Source: Ashinkailepas kermadecensis (Eukaryota; Arthropoda; Thecostraca; Neolepadidae). From it: a stretch of DNA of 64,000 nucleotides. Location of the stretch: contig JAOTOM010004625.1 of assembly GCA_034440615.1 (NCBI GenBank), positions 62,001 to 126,000 on the forward strand. The letters are read 5' to 3'. Position 1 is the first letter of the stretch; each line of letters starts with the position of its first letter. A program made the translations under genes and the position numbers. The notes below the pieces were generated by a model, which saw only the letters and a list, made by a program, of their open reading frames with translations, did not search any database and was not told the DNA's origin. Positions 1 through 47,244 of the stretch are shown one piece after another.

Positions 1-2
1 TA

Positions 3-674
3 ATGCAGACACCCACCACTGAATTCTTGTTCCAATGGAATACGAGGTCACTCATATCCCATTGGGCAACATTCAAGGAATATATTATCAAAAATAAACC
101 ATTGATTGCCGCCGTTCAGGAGACCCGATGGCGCGACAATGACCCATATCATTTTAATATCTTTGGTTATTCCCTCTATACCGACAACAGAAATTCTACA
201 TCCCGCGGCGGCGGGGTCGCCTTATTTATCTCAGACAACCTCCTTAATCGTCAGATCAACATTGTTAATAACCAAAATTGTATTGCTGTTTCTGTCCAAA
301 TTGCACAACTAGAGCTCACTATACTCTCTATTTATCTCCCACCTTCTCTTACACTATCCTTATCTTTTGTGACCGACCTCTTCGGTCTCCTTCCTGACCC
401 CTGTCTAGTGCTGGGTGACTTTAATGCCCACCACCAGGCATGGGGCTGTCACACCACATCACCTCGCGGACACCACATCGAAACACTCCTCAACACGCAC
501 AACATGGTCTTTTTAAATGACCAAACACCCACACACAACACCGACATTGCCCCGTTCCGTCCATCTGCCATTGACCTATCTTTGGCCTCGGCCTCCATCT
601 CACCATCTCCATCTCCACTCAAATTCGCTCTTTCGCAAATGGCAGATCCCCACACCGCGGATTCCCACAACTGA
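3..674 (+). pseudogene. Retrotransposon endonuclease domain (APE type), broken
   Basis: 223 codons in frame 3. Visible endonuclease motifs: an N-terminal FQWNTRSL, the catalytic E in AAVQETRW, GGGVALFI, LSIYLPP, and GDFNAHHQAWG with the D, N and H residues. The usual C-terminal SDH motif is not visible: after SAIDLSLAS the frame runs into Ser/Pro codons and stops at 674, where the reverse-transcriptase frame has already opened (671). I infer a shift or small internal deletion between the two domains. This domain would nick target DNA to prime reverse transcription. Confidence 0.85.
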
Positions 675-1840
675 CAATTAACCAACGCAGCATTACAGAA
701 CCCTCAGACGTCGCGGAACACTTTGCCACCTATTATGCTGACATCTCCTCAAATACACAATACTCGCAACAAACCATCGACTTCCTACAAACCACTCTCG
801 CCACCTGCAACTTTACCTCCGACAACACTGAACCATATAATGCCCCCTTTACTCTCTATGAACTAAACTTATCCCTCTCCAAAGTAACCAACACTGCGGC
901 TAGCCCTGACCAATTGGCATACCCTTTCTTCCAAAATCTATCCGATTCCGGAAAAGACAACCTCCTTTCGGCACTAAACCAACTATGGACTGACGGCACC
1001 TTCCCCCTTTCCTGGTCTACTAGCACTATCATTCCTATCGCTAAACCTCGCAAACCTCGCGACCTTCCCTCTAGCTATCGACCTATCTCTCTCACTAGTT
1101 GTGCCTCTAAACTCTTTGAGCACATGGTCAATGGACGAATCACAGTCCACCTCGAAAACAACGAAATTCTCTCCCCCTTTCAAAGCGGCTTTCGACCCAG
1201 ACACAGCACCACCGACAACCTCATTCAATTAGTTGACTTGATACAGCGCGGTTTCATGAAAAAACATGAAACCGTCGCACTTTTTCTCGACTTAAAATCC
1301 GCATTCAATAAAGTACACAGTTCGGCCCTCCGAATCAAATTACATCGTATTGGCATCAGAGACAGAATGGCAAAATGTATCACCAACTTTCTCGCTAATA
1401 GAACATTCACCGTCCGCTGCGGCAATATCCATTCTCGGACCCAAAAACTAGATCAAGGCGTCCCACAAGGCAGCGTGTTATCCTCCACCCTCTTTCTTAT
1501 CATGATCAACGATGCGCTCGTTGACCTCCACCACATAGCCCCCTGTCTAAAATACTCCATTTTCGCCGATGATTTGGCCATATGGTGCACGCACCCATCG
1601 GCAGACAATGCAAATTATTTAATGCAGCGCGCCATGAATCAAGTTGATTCCTGGTGCTCCCTTTGGGGACTGCAAATCTCCCCCACCAAATCCGTCACAA
1701 TGCTTTTCTCCCGGCTCAACTCGTACATCCCACCTCTTACATCACTGCGTTATCGCGACCAAATTATCCCTCACCAAACCACCTTCACCTATCTTGGCAT
1801 CGTACTAGACTTTGCTTCGGCTCCCATATTGCTTATCTAA
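671..1840 (+). pseudogene. Retrotransposon reverse transcriptase domain, frameshifted at its 3' end
   Basis: Frame 2. Motifs in order: TIIPIAKPRKP, SYRPISLTSCASKLFEHMV, FQSGFRPRHSTTDNL, ALFLDLKSAFNKV, QGVPQGSVLSSTLFLIMIND and the catalytic box FADDLAIW at about 1562-1585. All core catalytic aspartates appear to be present. The frame is lost after TTFTYLGIVLDFA near 1815 and continues in frame 1 (HIAYLKQRCAKRLNLLR to 2157), which is the normal thumb region. Confidence 0.9.
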
Positions 1841-2241
1841 AACAACGTTGCGCAAAACGTCTAAATCTCCTGCGCTGCATCTCCGGTCGCGACTGGGGTG
1901 CAGACAGGGCTACACTCAACACAATGTATATTACTCTGATTCGCTCAATCCTGGAATACAATGCGTTTATCTTCGATCATATATCTCCTTTACACATCGT
2001 AACACTTGAACGCATACCGAATAACGCACTTCGCCTCATCACCGGAGCACACCGCACCACGCCCATCACTAGTCTCCGGGCTGAGGCCCACCTCCCCAGC
2101 TTACAACACCGCAGAACACTCCAACTAGTCAGATACCACTTTCGGACCACAACGTAGCACAACCACCCTGCCAGCCTCGCACTCTCTAATCCTCCCGTTC
2201 GACGTTCATATAATAGGAACAAATACAATATTGCCATACAT

Positions 2242-3319
2242 TTGAACCATGTCCTTACATTCGCACTCAAATTTCCCAAGGTAATCCCCGGCAAATTGCC
2301 TCCCCTACTCCCGTTTTGGCACATGTATCATCCCAATCTCGAATATCTCTTCCACCAAAACAAAAAATTACTCTCCCCCCTCGAAACCCAACAAACATTT
2401 TTCGAATATAAAGCAGCCCACCCCCATTTCACATACTTCTACACGGATGGCTCCCGTACCCCAGACGGTACGGGAGCTGCCTGGTGTGGTGGACCCAACT
2501 TTGGCCAAATAAAATTAACACCACACCACACCACTCGGTTTACACTTCAGAGTTAGTCGCAATCTACGCCTGTCTACGCCACATTGTTCAACACCACATC
2601 ACCACACCAACAATCATCTGCACTGACTCAAGTTCATCCATCGATGCTCTCGCAGCCATACCCAACACTACACACCCCACACTCCACGCTATCCGTCAAC
2701 TCTATCACACGCATCATGCTCACCTTAAACTCACACTGCTCTGGGTCCCTGGCCACATGGGGATTCCGGGCAACGAGCGGGCGGATGAGCTCGCTCGTCA
2801 AGCCATCGACCTCCCACCCATCCCCAACCTCCCAGTTCCCCCCTGTGACCTTTTGTCCCTCACCAACCAACTATTCAACACATATCTCCAGGCATGCTGG
2901 AACCACAACACTACACATTTACACCACATTAAACCCCTTATCGCCAAATGGCCCTCTTCCCGACAACACACACGCTCACATGAGATCCTCCTTGCTCGAC
3001 TCAGACTCGGGCACACACCAAACTCACACATGATTTCCTCTTCATCCAACTTCGCCGCGTTCCGCCTTGCCAAACATGTGATGTGCATAACTCTGTGGAA
3101 CATTTCTTACTTATCTGCTCTGCCTACCAATTACAACGTCGCCCCCTTCTTTCCTACATTGCCCAACATCAGATTCCACTTTCACTGCCAAGCCTTCTCG
3201 GCGACAAACATCCTGAGCTCATTGAGCTACTATTTACATTCTTGCACAGCACCAAACTCGAGGAAGTAATTTTAAGTCAAACGCTGTCATCTCCGTCGTC
3301 GCAAAACACATACATATAG
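2242..3319 (+). pseudogene. Retrotransposon RNase H and zinc knuckle, broken over three frames
   Basis: The first RNase H aspartate lies in FYTDGSRTPDGTGAAW (frame 1, about 2440). The glutamate SELVAI, the second aspartate TDSSS and the last acidic motif WVPGHMGIPGNERADELARQ are in frame 3 after a shift between about 2500 and 2550. The final CQTCDVHNSVEHFLLICSAY zinc-knuckle-like motif is in frame 2, ending at a stop at 3317-3319. RNase H would remove the RNA template. The frame changes show the copy cannot make the protein. Confidence 0.85.
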
Positions 3320-3489
3320 GTTATATCACACTAGGTAGACAGAGACCGATCCAATTTGGCTATAACGGACGGTTCTCCATATAAATTATGCTTGGTTTTT
3401 ACCTACGGGTTTTCCAAGCTGCTTGGTTTTTTACCTTCTCAGGTTTTTCCAAGATTTAACACAAACATACACCTACACATACAAGGTCG

Positions 3490-3525
3490 GGCCCGACGCC
3501 CACGACTCGCCCTGGGCGTCGGGCC
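3490..3525 (+). other. GC-rich hairpin in the retrotransposon 3' UTR
   Basis: A perfect 13-bp inverted repeat: ggcccgacgccca at 3490-3502 and its complement at 3513-3525, with a 10-base loop. It lies about 170 bases after the stop and 300 bases before the A-rich tail. It may be a structured 3' UTR recognition element; that role is inferred. Confidence 0.7.
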
Positions 3526-4086
3526 TCCGCTTCGCTTTTCAGGTCGCAGGTGGGCAGTGGAGCCTCTCCGGAGGTTACGATGCTGCCCACCCTCCAAGTG
3601 TCCTAAGTGTCGTGTATGTATGTATGTAAGTGTATGTTCCACCTGTGTATGTATGTATCGGCGCTTACGCCACGTTCCTTGCTTTCTGACGTCTTATCTT
3701 TCCTGTATTTCTTATTTGATATAACCGGATGCCACATAAGCCGGATTAAATTAACTCTTTCTTTAACGTAGCATATCTCTAGCGGATGGCACTTTGCCTC
3801 TGCTAAAGATGGAAAAAAAGAAAAAGAAAAAAAGCCCACACCAGAGCGACGCCCTCCGCTTTGTGTCTCTCGAACACAGCGAGGGCAGCCAAGCCATGGC
3901 GATCTCTGTTTAGTATCGCGTGTCGTCGTTGAAAAGGAGCCAATTTATCGTTGTCATTGTTAGTCGTTCCCGTCCATCGTGGTGGATCTTCGAAATACAT
4001 ATTTAATTTACAGCTAACTAAGGGTCTATTTCCGAAATTAGATCGCATGATGCAATAGTTGAATTGGATGCAAGCGCTCGGACACT

Positions 4087-4490
4087 GCACGTTGACAGAG
4101 GGGCGAGCGCTGTATCGTTGTCCTGGGGACGGGCGCCGTATCGTTGCCATGGGGATGGGCACGGTGTCGTTATCATGGGGACGGGCGCTGTATCGTTGTC
4201 ATGGAGACGGGCGCCGTATCGTTGTCATGGGGACGGGCGCTGTATCGTTGTTATGGGGACGGGCGCTGTATCGTGTCATGGGGACGAGCGCTGTATCGTT
4301 GTTATGGGGACGGGTTCTATATCGTTGTAATGGGGACGGGCGCTGTATCGTTGTTATGGGGACGGACGCTGTATCGTTGCCATGGGGACGGACGCTGTAT
4401 CGTTATTATGGGGACGGACGCTGTATCGTTGTTATGGAGACGAACGCTGTATCGTTGTCATGGGGACGGGTGCTGTATCGTTGTCATGTA
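4087..4490. repeat. 26-bp minisatellite
   Basis: About 15 imperfect copies of a unit containing atcgttgtcatggggacg. The unit is not a multiple of three and lacks stops, so overlapping open frames of about 90-190 codons here are artefacts. Confidence 0.85.
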
Positions 4491-4499
4491 TGGGCAAGG

Positions 4500-4914
4500 A
4501 ATTGAGGAATCTACCCAACAGGAATACTGTATGGGCAACTACTGCACAGGAATACTACATTGGTATAGCGGCAGGGTGACGGGCATGGCGATACAGACCC
4601 TACTTTTCCGGAACCTGAATAATAATTCGACTGGGTGTTCAATGGAAATAATGGACTTCAGACTGGCTTCTCACATATTTCTTCATTTTTCCTCACCTTC
4701 AGAAAACCATAGCCGGGGGTGACATTGTGTGATATCCACCGGGAGAGAGCGATGCATGTATTAACTACGATGATGTCAGACATTAGGCAATCAACTCCAC
4801 AGGACCCCACGTCGGTCTAGAAGGCGCCGTGAACGCCAAATCGAAATTGTAGCAGAAGTACCCCTCTCAAAACTATAGCAAATAACACCCGCAGCCATCG
4901 GCATTATGATGAGT
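4500..4914. other. Non-coding, nothing recognised
   Basis: Unique-looking sequence after the 26-bp array. No domain, RNA gene or mobile element could be supported. Confidence 0.4.
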
Positions 4915-5150
4915 CAAATATTTGGTCACTTTCATCATGTTACAGTCATGTCAGTCATGCCATTTTCCTCATGCCATGTTGCCAGTTTCATCATGTCATG
5001 CTATCAGTTTCTTCATGTTATGTTATCGGTTCCATCATGTCATGCTGTCGGTTTCATCGTGACATTTTGTCAGTTTGATCACGTCATTTCAGTAGCATCA
5101 TGTCATGTTGCCGGTTTCATCATGTCATGTCGTTAATTTCATCATTTTAC
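4915..5150. repeat. Degenerate 22-28 bp repeat
   Basis: Diverged copies built around catcatgtcatg followed by (c/t)ggtttc or cagttt. Unit length varies. Confidence 0.6.
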
Positions 5151-6212
5151 AGTGGGTAGCCAAAACGCTAGCATGAAAGTATTTTTTTCTTGAAAGTAAT
5201 CTTTTTACAGCTAATAGGTACAGTGCGGGTCATTTCCCACTTTGACTCTCACCTTCCCGGCTACTAACTCGGAGGAAGGATGACAGGCATAAACGGCCGT
5301 CGACAAAAACGGACCAGCAGGGAGACGACACGACCCGTCGGCGGCGGCGCCACCGCGCCAAGGCCGGCAGTCGTATAAGGCGTCGACGCGACCGACGGCC
5401 CGGCTATCGGACGGCTAAATAGCGCCGCATTCGTCGATTGCGGCGATGATAGATGGCGGCGCGCCGGCGCGGCAATACGGTCGTGTCTGGCGGCAGCGGC
5501 GGCCGGCCGGTGGCCCTTAGCGGCGTTGTGACACGACTGCGGGTGAAAGCTGTGTCTGGGCGGCGAGTGAGTGACCGGCCATAGCGGGCGGTGGGCACTG
5601 TTGGCGCATCGGCCTGGTGAGTGGTGGTGCCGCCTGCGCACCACCCGACAGGCCAGCACGTGTCGGCTGCTCACGGGCCCACAAACGAGTGCGCATCCAC
5701 GGGGGGGGCAAACAGGACGGCGAACGAGCGGAGAGACAAGCGAATGGGAGGGAGGAGACAGACAAACAGAGGGTCGAGCGAACTCAGGGACATAAAATGG
5801 ACGGATGGAGAAGCACATCCATTGCTATATAAGCACATCCATTGCAATACAACATTGCTGGACGGACGTGCGTTTTCTTGGACGGACAGACATTTTCAAA
5901 ACGCATATGGCGGCGGAGAATGTGTTGTGAAGTCAGATAATCACGGTCAGACAATGAGCGGCAGTGACGGACAAACGCACGACCGGGCCGATGTGCAGAC
6001 GATTAGGCGAACAGGCCGAGAAAAAGAGCAGGACAAGCCGACTAACTGACTGTTCGACATATCAACCAGCAACAGCTTTCCAACAGGCGCTTCGACCCCG
6101 TTCGAAGCTCCACTCGACACGGTCGGCGCGCGGGCGGGTGCCGTCTGCCGCACATCCATCGGCGGGCTGCCATATTGGCCGGGCTGCCAGATGTCGACAT
6201 CGGTACGGCACC
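5151..6212. other. GC-rich non-coding stretch
   Basis: From about 5250 to 6200 the GC content rises and CpG is frequent. Open frames on both strands, including a 184-codon minus-strand frame, are Arg/Pro/Ser-rich and match no family. It could be a CpG-rich regulatory island, but no promoter element was identified. Confidence 0.35.
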
Positions 6213-6365
6213 GCCGTGTTGCAGTGTTGCAGTGTGGTAGTGATGCAGTGTTGCAGTGATGCAGTGTGGTAGTGATGCAGTGTTGCAGTGCTGCAGTGTT
6301 GAATTGTTAGTGTTGCAGTGTTGCAGTGTTGCAGTGTTGCAGTGTTACAGTGTTACAGTGTTGCA
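6213..6365. repeat. 9-bp repeat (tgttgcagt)n
   Basis: About 15 units of tgttgcagt with variants gtggtagtgatgcagt and tgttacagt. Confidence 0.8.
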
Positions 6366-6616
6366 GGACAGCCGGGTTCTCACTTGTCGCCGATGTCGGC
6401 AGCAGTTGCAGTGGTGCTGACACCCGACACGACGGCAGAGGGTGCGCTGATCTGGACACGTAACCTAATGGAGAAGTGCGGAACGGGGCTGTGCCGTTAT
6501 GATCGATGGAAGCATTGATCCTATAATGTAAATGAATGCGCATTCCTCTCTCAGGGATGTCTGACTCCCTTGCTGCATAGTCCCTAGCATCAAGGGCGTT
6601 GATGTCTGTAAATTAT

Positions 6617-6830
6617 TGTGTGTGTGTGTGTGTTGGGGGGGGGGATTCATCGAGGAAATGGGCGGGCCCAAATTGATTGGGGGCACACTCCACAGGTTCC
6701 CATGTTAGAAGTTGAAATTATTTGGAGGCGGGGGGTGGGGGAGCCAACATTGAGCGGTCATTTGCCCCCTCAAAAGCATACAAAAACACCCATGCCTAGC
6801 ACACCTAACCGCTTGAGTTGGGGTAAAAGC
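6617..6830. repeat. Dispersed repeat with (TG)n and poly-G head
   Basis: A (tg)n run and nine or ten Gs are followed by sequence resembling 40403-40605: both have cgagga, a tgg(g)attggggg block, then ggttcccatgttagaagt here against gggtcccatgctaaaagt there, and gccaacattg against gccaacactg. This suggests two copies of one dispersed element. Confidence 0.55.
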
Positions 6831-9800
6831 CAAGGAGACACGAGAAAGGAAGCCTTCAGCATTGCACTGAGCTCAAGGGCGGTACCATATCTACATTTTA
6901 GGATCAGCTGTCCTCCTGAAGTCGTGTTGGCTGTGGGTTTCGTTTGCATCCCGTGGTGTGGCTGCGTCTACGCTGTGTAGTATTCCTGATTTGGTCTGTG
7001 GTTTGGCTGTGGGTTTTGTGTGCATCCCGTGATGCTACTGCGTCTCCGAAGTGCATTATTCCTGCTTTGGTCTGCATCTGCACTACCTCAGTACCCGTCT
7101 GCAAGTACAAGTATGACCTGCATCTATCCGCACCTGTCGTATTTGTATACGACGGCATGCCTCGGATCCGTCGTGCTCCCCGTCCCGAGCGGCACCTGAT
7201 CTGTTTCTCATGTCGCCTCCACCCGGCGATCCTGTATCGCGGCGGCAGCTAATTCAGACACTGCTGAGCAATCCAAGCACCAGCGATAAATGGCGAGTCG
7301 TGAGCGCTACACCGTGGGCACCTGCATGATTCTTGATCGTGTCGGTCGGGCATTGCACAAGTCTTCTGCACTCACAATCGAATCGTTGGTAGGCTATCGC
7401 TATTTCGTCGGGGTAATGTTTCGTTGTTATGTTCTTTTGAGTGTACATGGGTGGACGCTCTCATATGCGTATATTCCTATCGCATGGGTCACATCTTGAA
7501 TCCAATTAGAAAAGCTTAGTCTTCATGCAGACCCAAGCTTCCCCAAAATTGTACCATTTGGATTGATGATAGCACATGAAGCATACAAAACTAGATGATG
7601 AATTACAGTGCTCCGCCGCATCATTTTGATTGGGGGGGGTAGCTAGAAAAGTTGGAGATCGTATATGCAGAGCCAGGAGGAGGCTTTTGCACGTCGACAA
7701 CGTTGTATGTGAGGAAGGACAATGCAGTTTTATTCGCTTTCCAAACGTTACTTGGAAGAGGTATTGCTTCGGTATATAAGCAATACTCCACGTGGTGGAT
7801 CAGTTAGGGCCTCTCAGTACAGCTGTGTAATATGTGAGGCACGGGCGAGTACGACTTCGCTACAAATGGTTTCAATTAAGTGGCGGGCAAATCTGTGTTC
7901 AATCTGTTCCGCCATCATCGATATGGACCAGCTTCCTGTTTCCGATGGCACTAACTAAAGCAAATATCCAGCGATCCTTTCGTTAATAATAGGTGAAGCC
8001 GGGTCTAGTTGATACAATTTTGGCAGAACTTATCACTTTGGAAGGGTAGTGAGAAGATAGATAGACTGATAGTGAGAAGATAAACCTTATAGTATTATCC
8101 CCGACAATGTATTTTCCATCTCATCCTCTGGCCTTTCCACCAGACAGCAAAACATCGCGGAATTACCGGTTCATCAACTTATCCCGCTATAGGCGTAAAT
8201 TGTTGCCGATGATTGGGCAAATTGATAGAATGTAAGTGAAATCAAATAGATTATATATAGGTGACATTAGCATACGCCATCTGAAGGGTCCATATTTCAC
8301 ACTTGCAGGAATAATACTGGTTTGAGTCGTGGCTGACTATAGCCCATGGTTTATGTAATTTATGGTAGACGCAAACGTTCATTCCATATATTGCAAATTT
8401 TCCTTCGTTCCGTGTTTTCCGTCTCGCGAGAAACGCCTGTAGAAATATTAAATAAAATCATCTTCAAACAGTTTTGGCAAACACTTTAATACAAATGGGA
8501 AATTATGTGGTTATTATATTTCATTAGCAGCCCACAAAACGTTGATACGGGCTGATGTTGATACAGGCTGATTAAGTTGATGCAGGTTGCATCAACTTAC
8601 CCCGCAGGTTTTCTGTTGCAGGTTGCAACATGTTATCCAACATTGCGAGTAGTGTAGCAGCACACGAAAAAAAAACATTTCGCCGTTGCAAAAGTAAGAG
8701 AACATGGTAATGGTAACCTACATATAAAAAGTACGCGAGTGGGCGACAAATTAGAATCTAAGGGCGAAGCACAAACATTAAAATTTTACTTTCGCTCCAA
8801 AAATATGTCACATCGTCACCATTCCGCAGCTGCGTGTCGAAAGGACTTACGCTTGTTTTTCCCGCGAGAAGAGGGTACCAGTAGCTACATGTATGGTAAC
8901 CATGGAATGCTTCATATTTTTGGAGTAACCGCTGTTGCATCAACCACCCCGTGTATCAACTGGACTCGTTCTCCCCTATCATGGTTATGCCCCCATGTGT
9001 CGTAGCGCAGTTTTGACAAAATTGCTTCCCCGACTCAATCGGTCAACGCAGCTGCGATGCTCTGTGGAACGGCATCATGGGTGTCATTGTATATAACCAT
9101 ACTGGTTCATTGCCTCTTGCCTTCCCCGGAATACCTTCCATGTTTCACTGGAATCCGAGGGAATTCTCCACCTTCCGAGTCTCTCCATACTTGGGAGCAT
9201 TGTGATTAATTCGTTCTTTGGCCTCCATCTAATCACTTTGGCAATGATTCGTCGATGAGCATCATCGCCAGTTGTGCTCTTATTGCTACAGGATTGTTGT
9301 TTCTATGGGGGGGGGGATGCATGCCCCTTGTACCCGTTTGGACCCTTTGCGAGTTTGCTTGAGGAAACTCGGAACGCCATCAATGTCCTCGAGTTCAACA
9401 CAATAATTTACTTTGACTAAAACTTAACAAGCTATCGGTGACCAGGTGAACGAAAAAGATCTGTCCGTAATCCATTGGCTGCAAGGTTACGAGGGGTCCA
9501 AAAAGATTAATCCCCCTCCAGTGGTTTGGATTTATCTCAAAACATGCGCTGCAGGCAGCCTGGCTACCACGTTCCCACGAAGACGAACATTATTTATTGT
9601 ATAAGGTTGACATCTTCGGAACGCGCCTTGTCTCCGGATTAGCAAAATATTCATGATATAGAACCAACTTGGAACCAACCAACGTTCCGACCACCACGGA
9701 AGTTCTCATGCACTTGTGAACGCTACACTGTGTGTATATGTTCAGGAGTAGTTTGAAATCTGTTCTGAGTGGCATCCTACCAAGTGGTTGACATTTACTT

Positions 9801-11177
9801 GGAACCGTATGCGGGTGGGCTTCACTTGCCCACTCTTCAGAAACATGCGAAACTCTTATCATTATTTATTGAACCATGCCATTGTCTAAGACTCAGTGAA
9901 TTCGGTTGGTTGTTCAGCGGAACCTGGCATTTGACCCCAGACGCAGAACACACAAACAGTGACACGAAGTAACACTGTCACCAAGAAGTTCTAGTGGCAC
10001 ATGACCACCAACAAACTGACCAATCGGAAGCCTAACTCTGTCACATCTTCTCTATCGCTGGCAACAGGCCAATAGCTCAGCTGGGTGTACACACACACAC
10101 ACACACGCCAACACACACGATGAAATTGCACATTCCACGATAGAAAGAATAGGCTGCGAAGAGCGAACAATGCACACTCCATGCTTGAGATCTCTATTTG
10201 CGGGGCAGGTCACAAGCCGCCGCCTTCCACGCTGCGCATTCGCTCGCTCCTCGGTAAAGCTATCAGGCGACCAAGCACTGCTCGGACGCCACTATGCTGA
10301 GTATTACAGCAAGGAATGCGGCCGAGTCCAAGGAAACCAAACAATGTCGTCGGTTTGGTTCATGTAGCGTCGTTAGTGTATGCGTGCTGTTGATGCGCGC
10401 AGACCGTTCGTCCTCTGCTGGTGACGTCTGACACCGTCCCTTATGAAAACACACAGCTTCTTAACGTATCTTGTGGTCGTTGTACATGGAAAACATCTAC
10501 TTGATGCACTCCTTTCATTCCACAAACAAGAACATGTATTCCATAAAATGCCATTCACCATCGTGCAGACGAGTCAATTCACAGGGACTATGCCACTGTG
10601 TACTTGAGTACCATAAATAGAGAGTGAACTGCGACACCGGGCACCTCAGTACCGTACATGGAGAGTGAAGTGCAGCACTGGGTACTTGAGTACCATAAAT
10701 GGCGATGCGCAGCTCAGGGAACGGCAGAAAACTGCCTTCACCCGCATTACACAAAGCACACACTGCAGGAAGTTCCTGGCAAACAAGACGTCTCTCAGGC
10801 GGCTACACTTGACGTCCTGTACCCTGAGTGCAATCACGTCTGAACGCCCTTGAATTGTTCATCAAAATTAAAGTGTTTTAAAGATCTTTTGTAACTATTT
10901 TATAATACTCCCTTTCGGCAAGATTCAGGCCAGAACTTCGAACAGCTTTATGAAAATGTGAACTAGTCTTCATAAACATTCGTGATCCGACAGATTATCC
11001 AATCCTCGTAACCAGCTTGAAACCTGCTGGATGTTGTCCCTTCTGTTCCCATGCATGTAGCACTGTGCTATAAAGTTGGCCACAGTCGACGTTTACTTTT
11101 CATCACAAACCTGGTCACAGCACAGCGCTGGCGGGATTTGTATTCGAGGGTGTGCTTCCAAAACCTTATCAATTATA
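6831..11177. other. 3' flank of the Psc gene, no gene recognised
   Basis: 4.3 kb of mixed sequence. There is a (ca)n run at 10089-10106. On the minus strand AATAAA-type signals (tttatt on the plus strand) occur at 9865-9870 and 9593-9598, 1.3 to 1.6 kb after the Psc stop. Either could end its transcript, but nothing else supports the choice. Short open frames are under 110 codons and match nothing. Confidence 0.4.
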
Positions 11178-46184
<35,007 letters not shown>

Positions 46185-46200
46185 GTCACCTCCTGGAACG
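46185..46200 (-). promoter_or_regulatory. Splice acceptor and 5' UTR bases before the Psc start codon
   Basis: The intron ends cgttccag (46200-46193) and eight untranslated bases lead to ATG at 46184. The pyrimidine-rich tract (ttcccgtttcgttcc) is short because a CR1-like retrotransposon 3' end stops about 40 bp upstream. ATG plus G at +4 is a fair initiation context. Confidence 0.7.
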
Positions 46201-46230
46201 AAACGGGAAGTATGTCACAAAGTGGTACAG

Positions 46231-46515
46231 TCATAAAGTGTTCGGACTTAATAAGAGCCACAAGGACCCATCCAGGTTAAGCCTGTAAAAGGAAGATACC
46301 ATAACCCTGGCAAAAACACACTCATCACCCCAGCCAACAACACCACATCCTTAATTCCAAAGATTCCATCCACAAACATCCCACTCATCCATCAATGCCT
46401 ATTTACCTTACCTATCCAGTATCCAGGCCCCTTTATCCAGCTTAAAGGGGCCTGTACAGTGCACACAACTTAGCATAAATCTCACCCCATCCACCACTAC
46501 TTAGAACTCAAAAAC
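46231..46515 (-). mobile_element. CR1-like retrotransposon 3' end next to the Psc start-codon exon
   Basis: Read on the minus strand: cttgtttttgagttctaa (end of ORF), then gtgcactgtacaggccccttt, then taacctggatgggtccttgt and ggctcttattaagtccgaa, ending ctttatgac. Each block matches the element at 17158-17745. Only the 3' UTR remains. It ends about 40 bp before the exon acceptor at 46193. Confidence 0.8.
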
Positions 46516-46624
46516 AAGAAACAAGAACGAAAGAGAGAAGACAGAGAAGAGAGAGAAGAGAGAGATGAGAAAGAACGCACGCCCGCCCGCCCGCCCGCGC
46601 ATCGTTTGGTGGGTATTAGGTTTG
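46516..46624. other. Purine-rich and (gccc)n stretch
   Basis: agagagaag-rich sequence followed by cgcccgcccgcccgcccg at about 46580-46600. Confidence 0.7.
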
Positions 46625-46865
46625 CAGTGAAACCTGCATCATGTCTGCAGCGAGAACCATACCGTAACTGCAGTCGGAACTGTGTCGTACCTGCAATGGT
46701 AACTATATCGTGCCTGCAGTGGTAACTGCATCGCGTCTGCGGTGGGAACTTTGTCCTGCCTGCAGTGGTAACTATATCGTGCCCGAAGTGGTAACTGTAT
46801 CGTGCCTGCAGTGGTAACTACATCGTGCCTGCGGTAGGAACTACGTCGTATCTGCAATGCCACGT
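46625..46865. repeat. 23-bp minisatellite
   Basis: About 10 copies of tgcctgcagtggtaactata plus tcg, with variants. Confidence 0.85.
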
Positions 46866-46974
46866 ACGCTGAATATAATATTATGAGTGTTGATGATATA
46901 GCCATAACCGATATCCTTTCAGGTTATTGGCATCCAGAGGGGCAAAGTTACCGGCTCACCCGCAGCACCGGCAC

Positions 46975-47120
46975 AAGAAGGCTGAGGAATCAGCCCGCCA
47001 GAGAGGCTGAGTCACCAGCCCATCGAAGGGGTTAAGTCAACAGCCCATCAAAGGGGCTGAGTCACGAGCCCACCAGAGAGGCTGAGTCACCAGCCCACCA
47101 GAGGGGCTGAGTCACTAGCC
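46975..47120. repeat. Minisatellite of about 27 bp
   Basis: Five or six copies of gaggggctgagtcaccagcc with caccaga or catcaaa. Confidence 0.85.
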
Positions 47121-47244
47121 ACCAGACTGCTTCCGAACTTTTATTGCTTTGTCCCACGAATTGACTTTTTATGTTCACCTGAACAATGCATAATCAGATT
47201 GCATACGTTGATGAGGAGCCGGTTTGTACCAGTCACTGCCGCAG

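Larger units (their letters stand above)
1..3835 (+). mobile_element. 5'-truncated, inactivated I/Jockey-type non-LTR retrotransposon
   Basis: The window opens inside the ORF2-like region. In order: apurinic endonuclease (3-674), reverse transcriptase (about 671-1840), thumb and connection (about 1818-2157), RNase H (about 2400-2830), a CX2CX7HX4C zinc knuckle (about 3070-3130) and a stop at 3319. Then comes a 3' UTR with a strong GC hairpin (3490-3525), a tatg-rich stretch and an A-rich tail at about 3811-3834. RNase H followed by a zinc knuckle places it in the I/Jockey/LOA group; the exact clade is not decided. The domains are spread over all three forward frames with at least four shifts, so it is dead. 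The 5' end lies outside the window. Confidence 0.9.

Noticed and set aside
5264..5818. 184-codon minus-strand frame in the GC-rich stretch
   Set aside because: Low-complexity Arg/Pro/Ser composition, overlapped by equally long frames; no family match.
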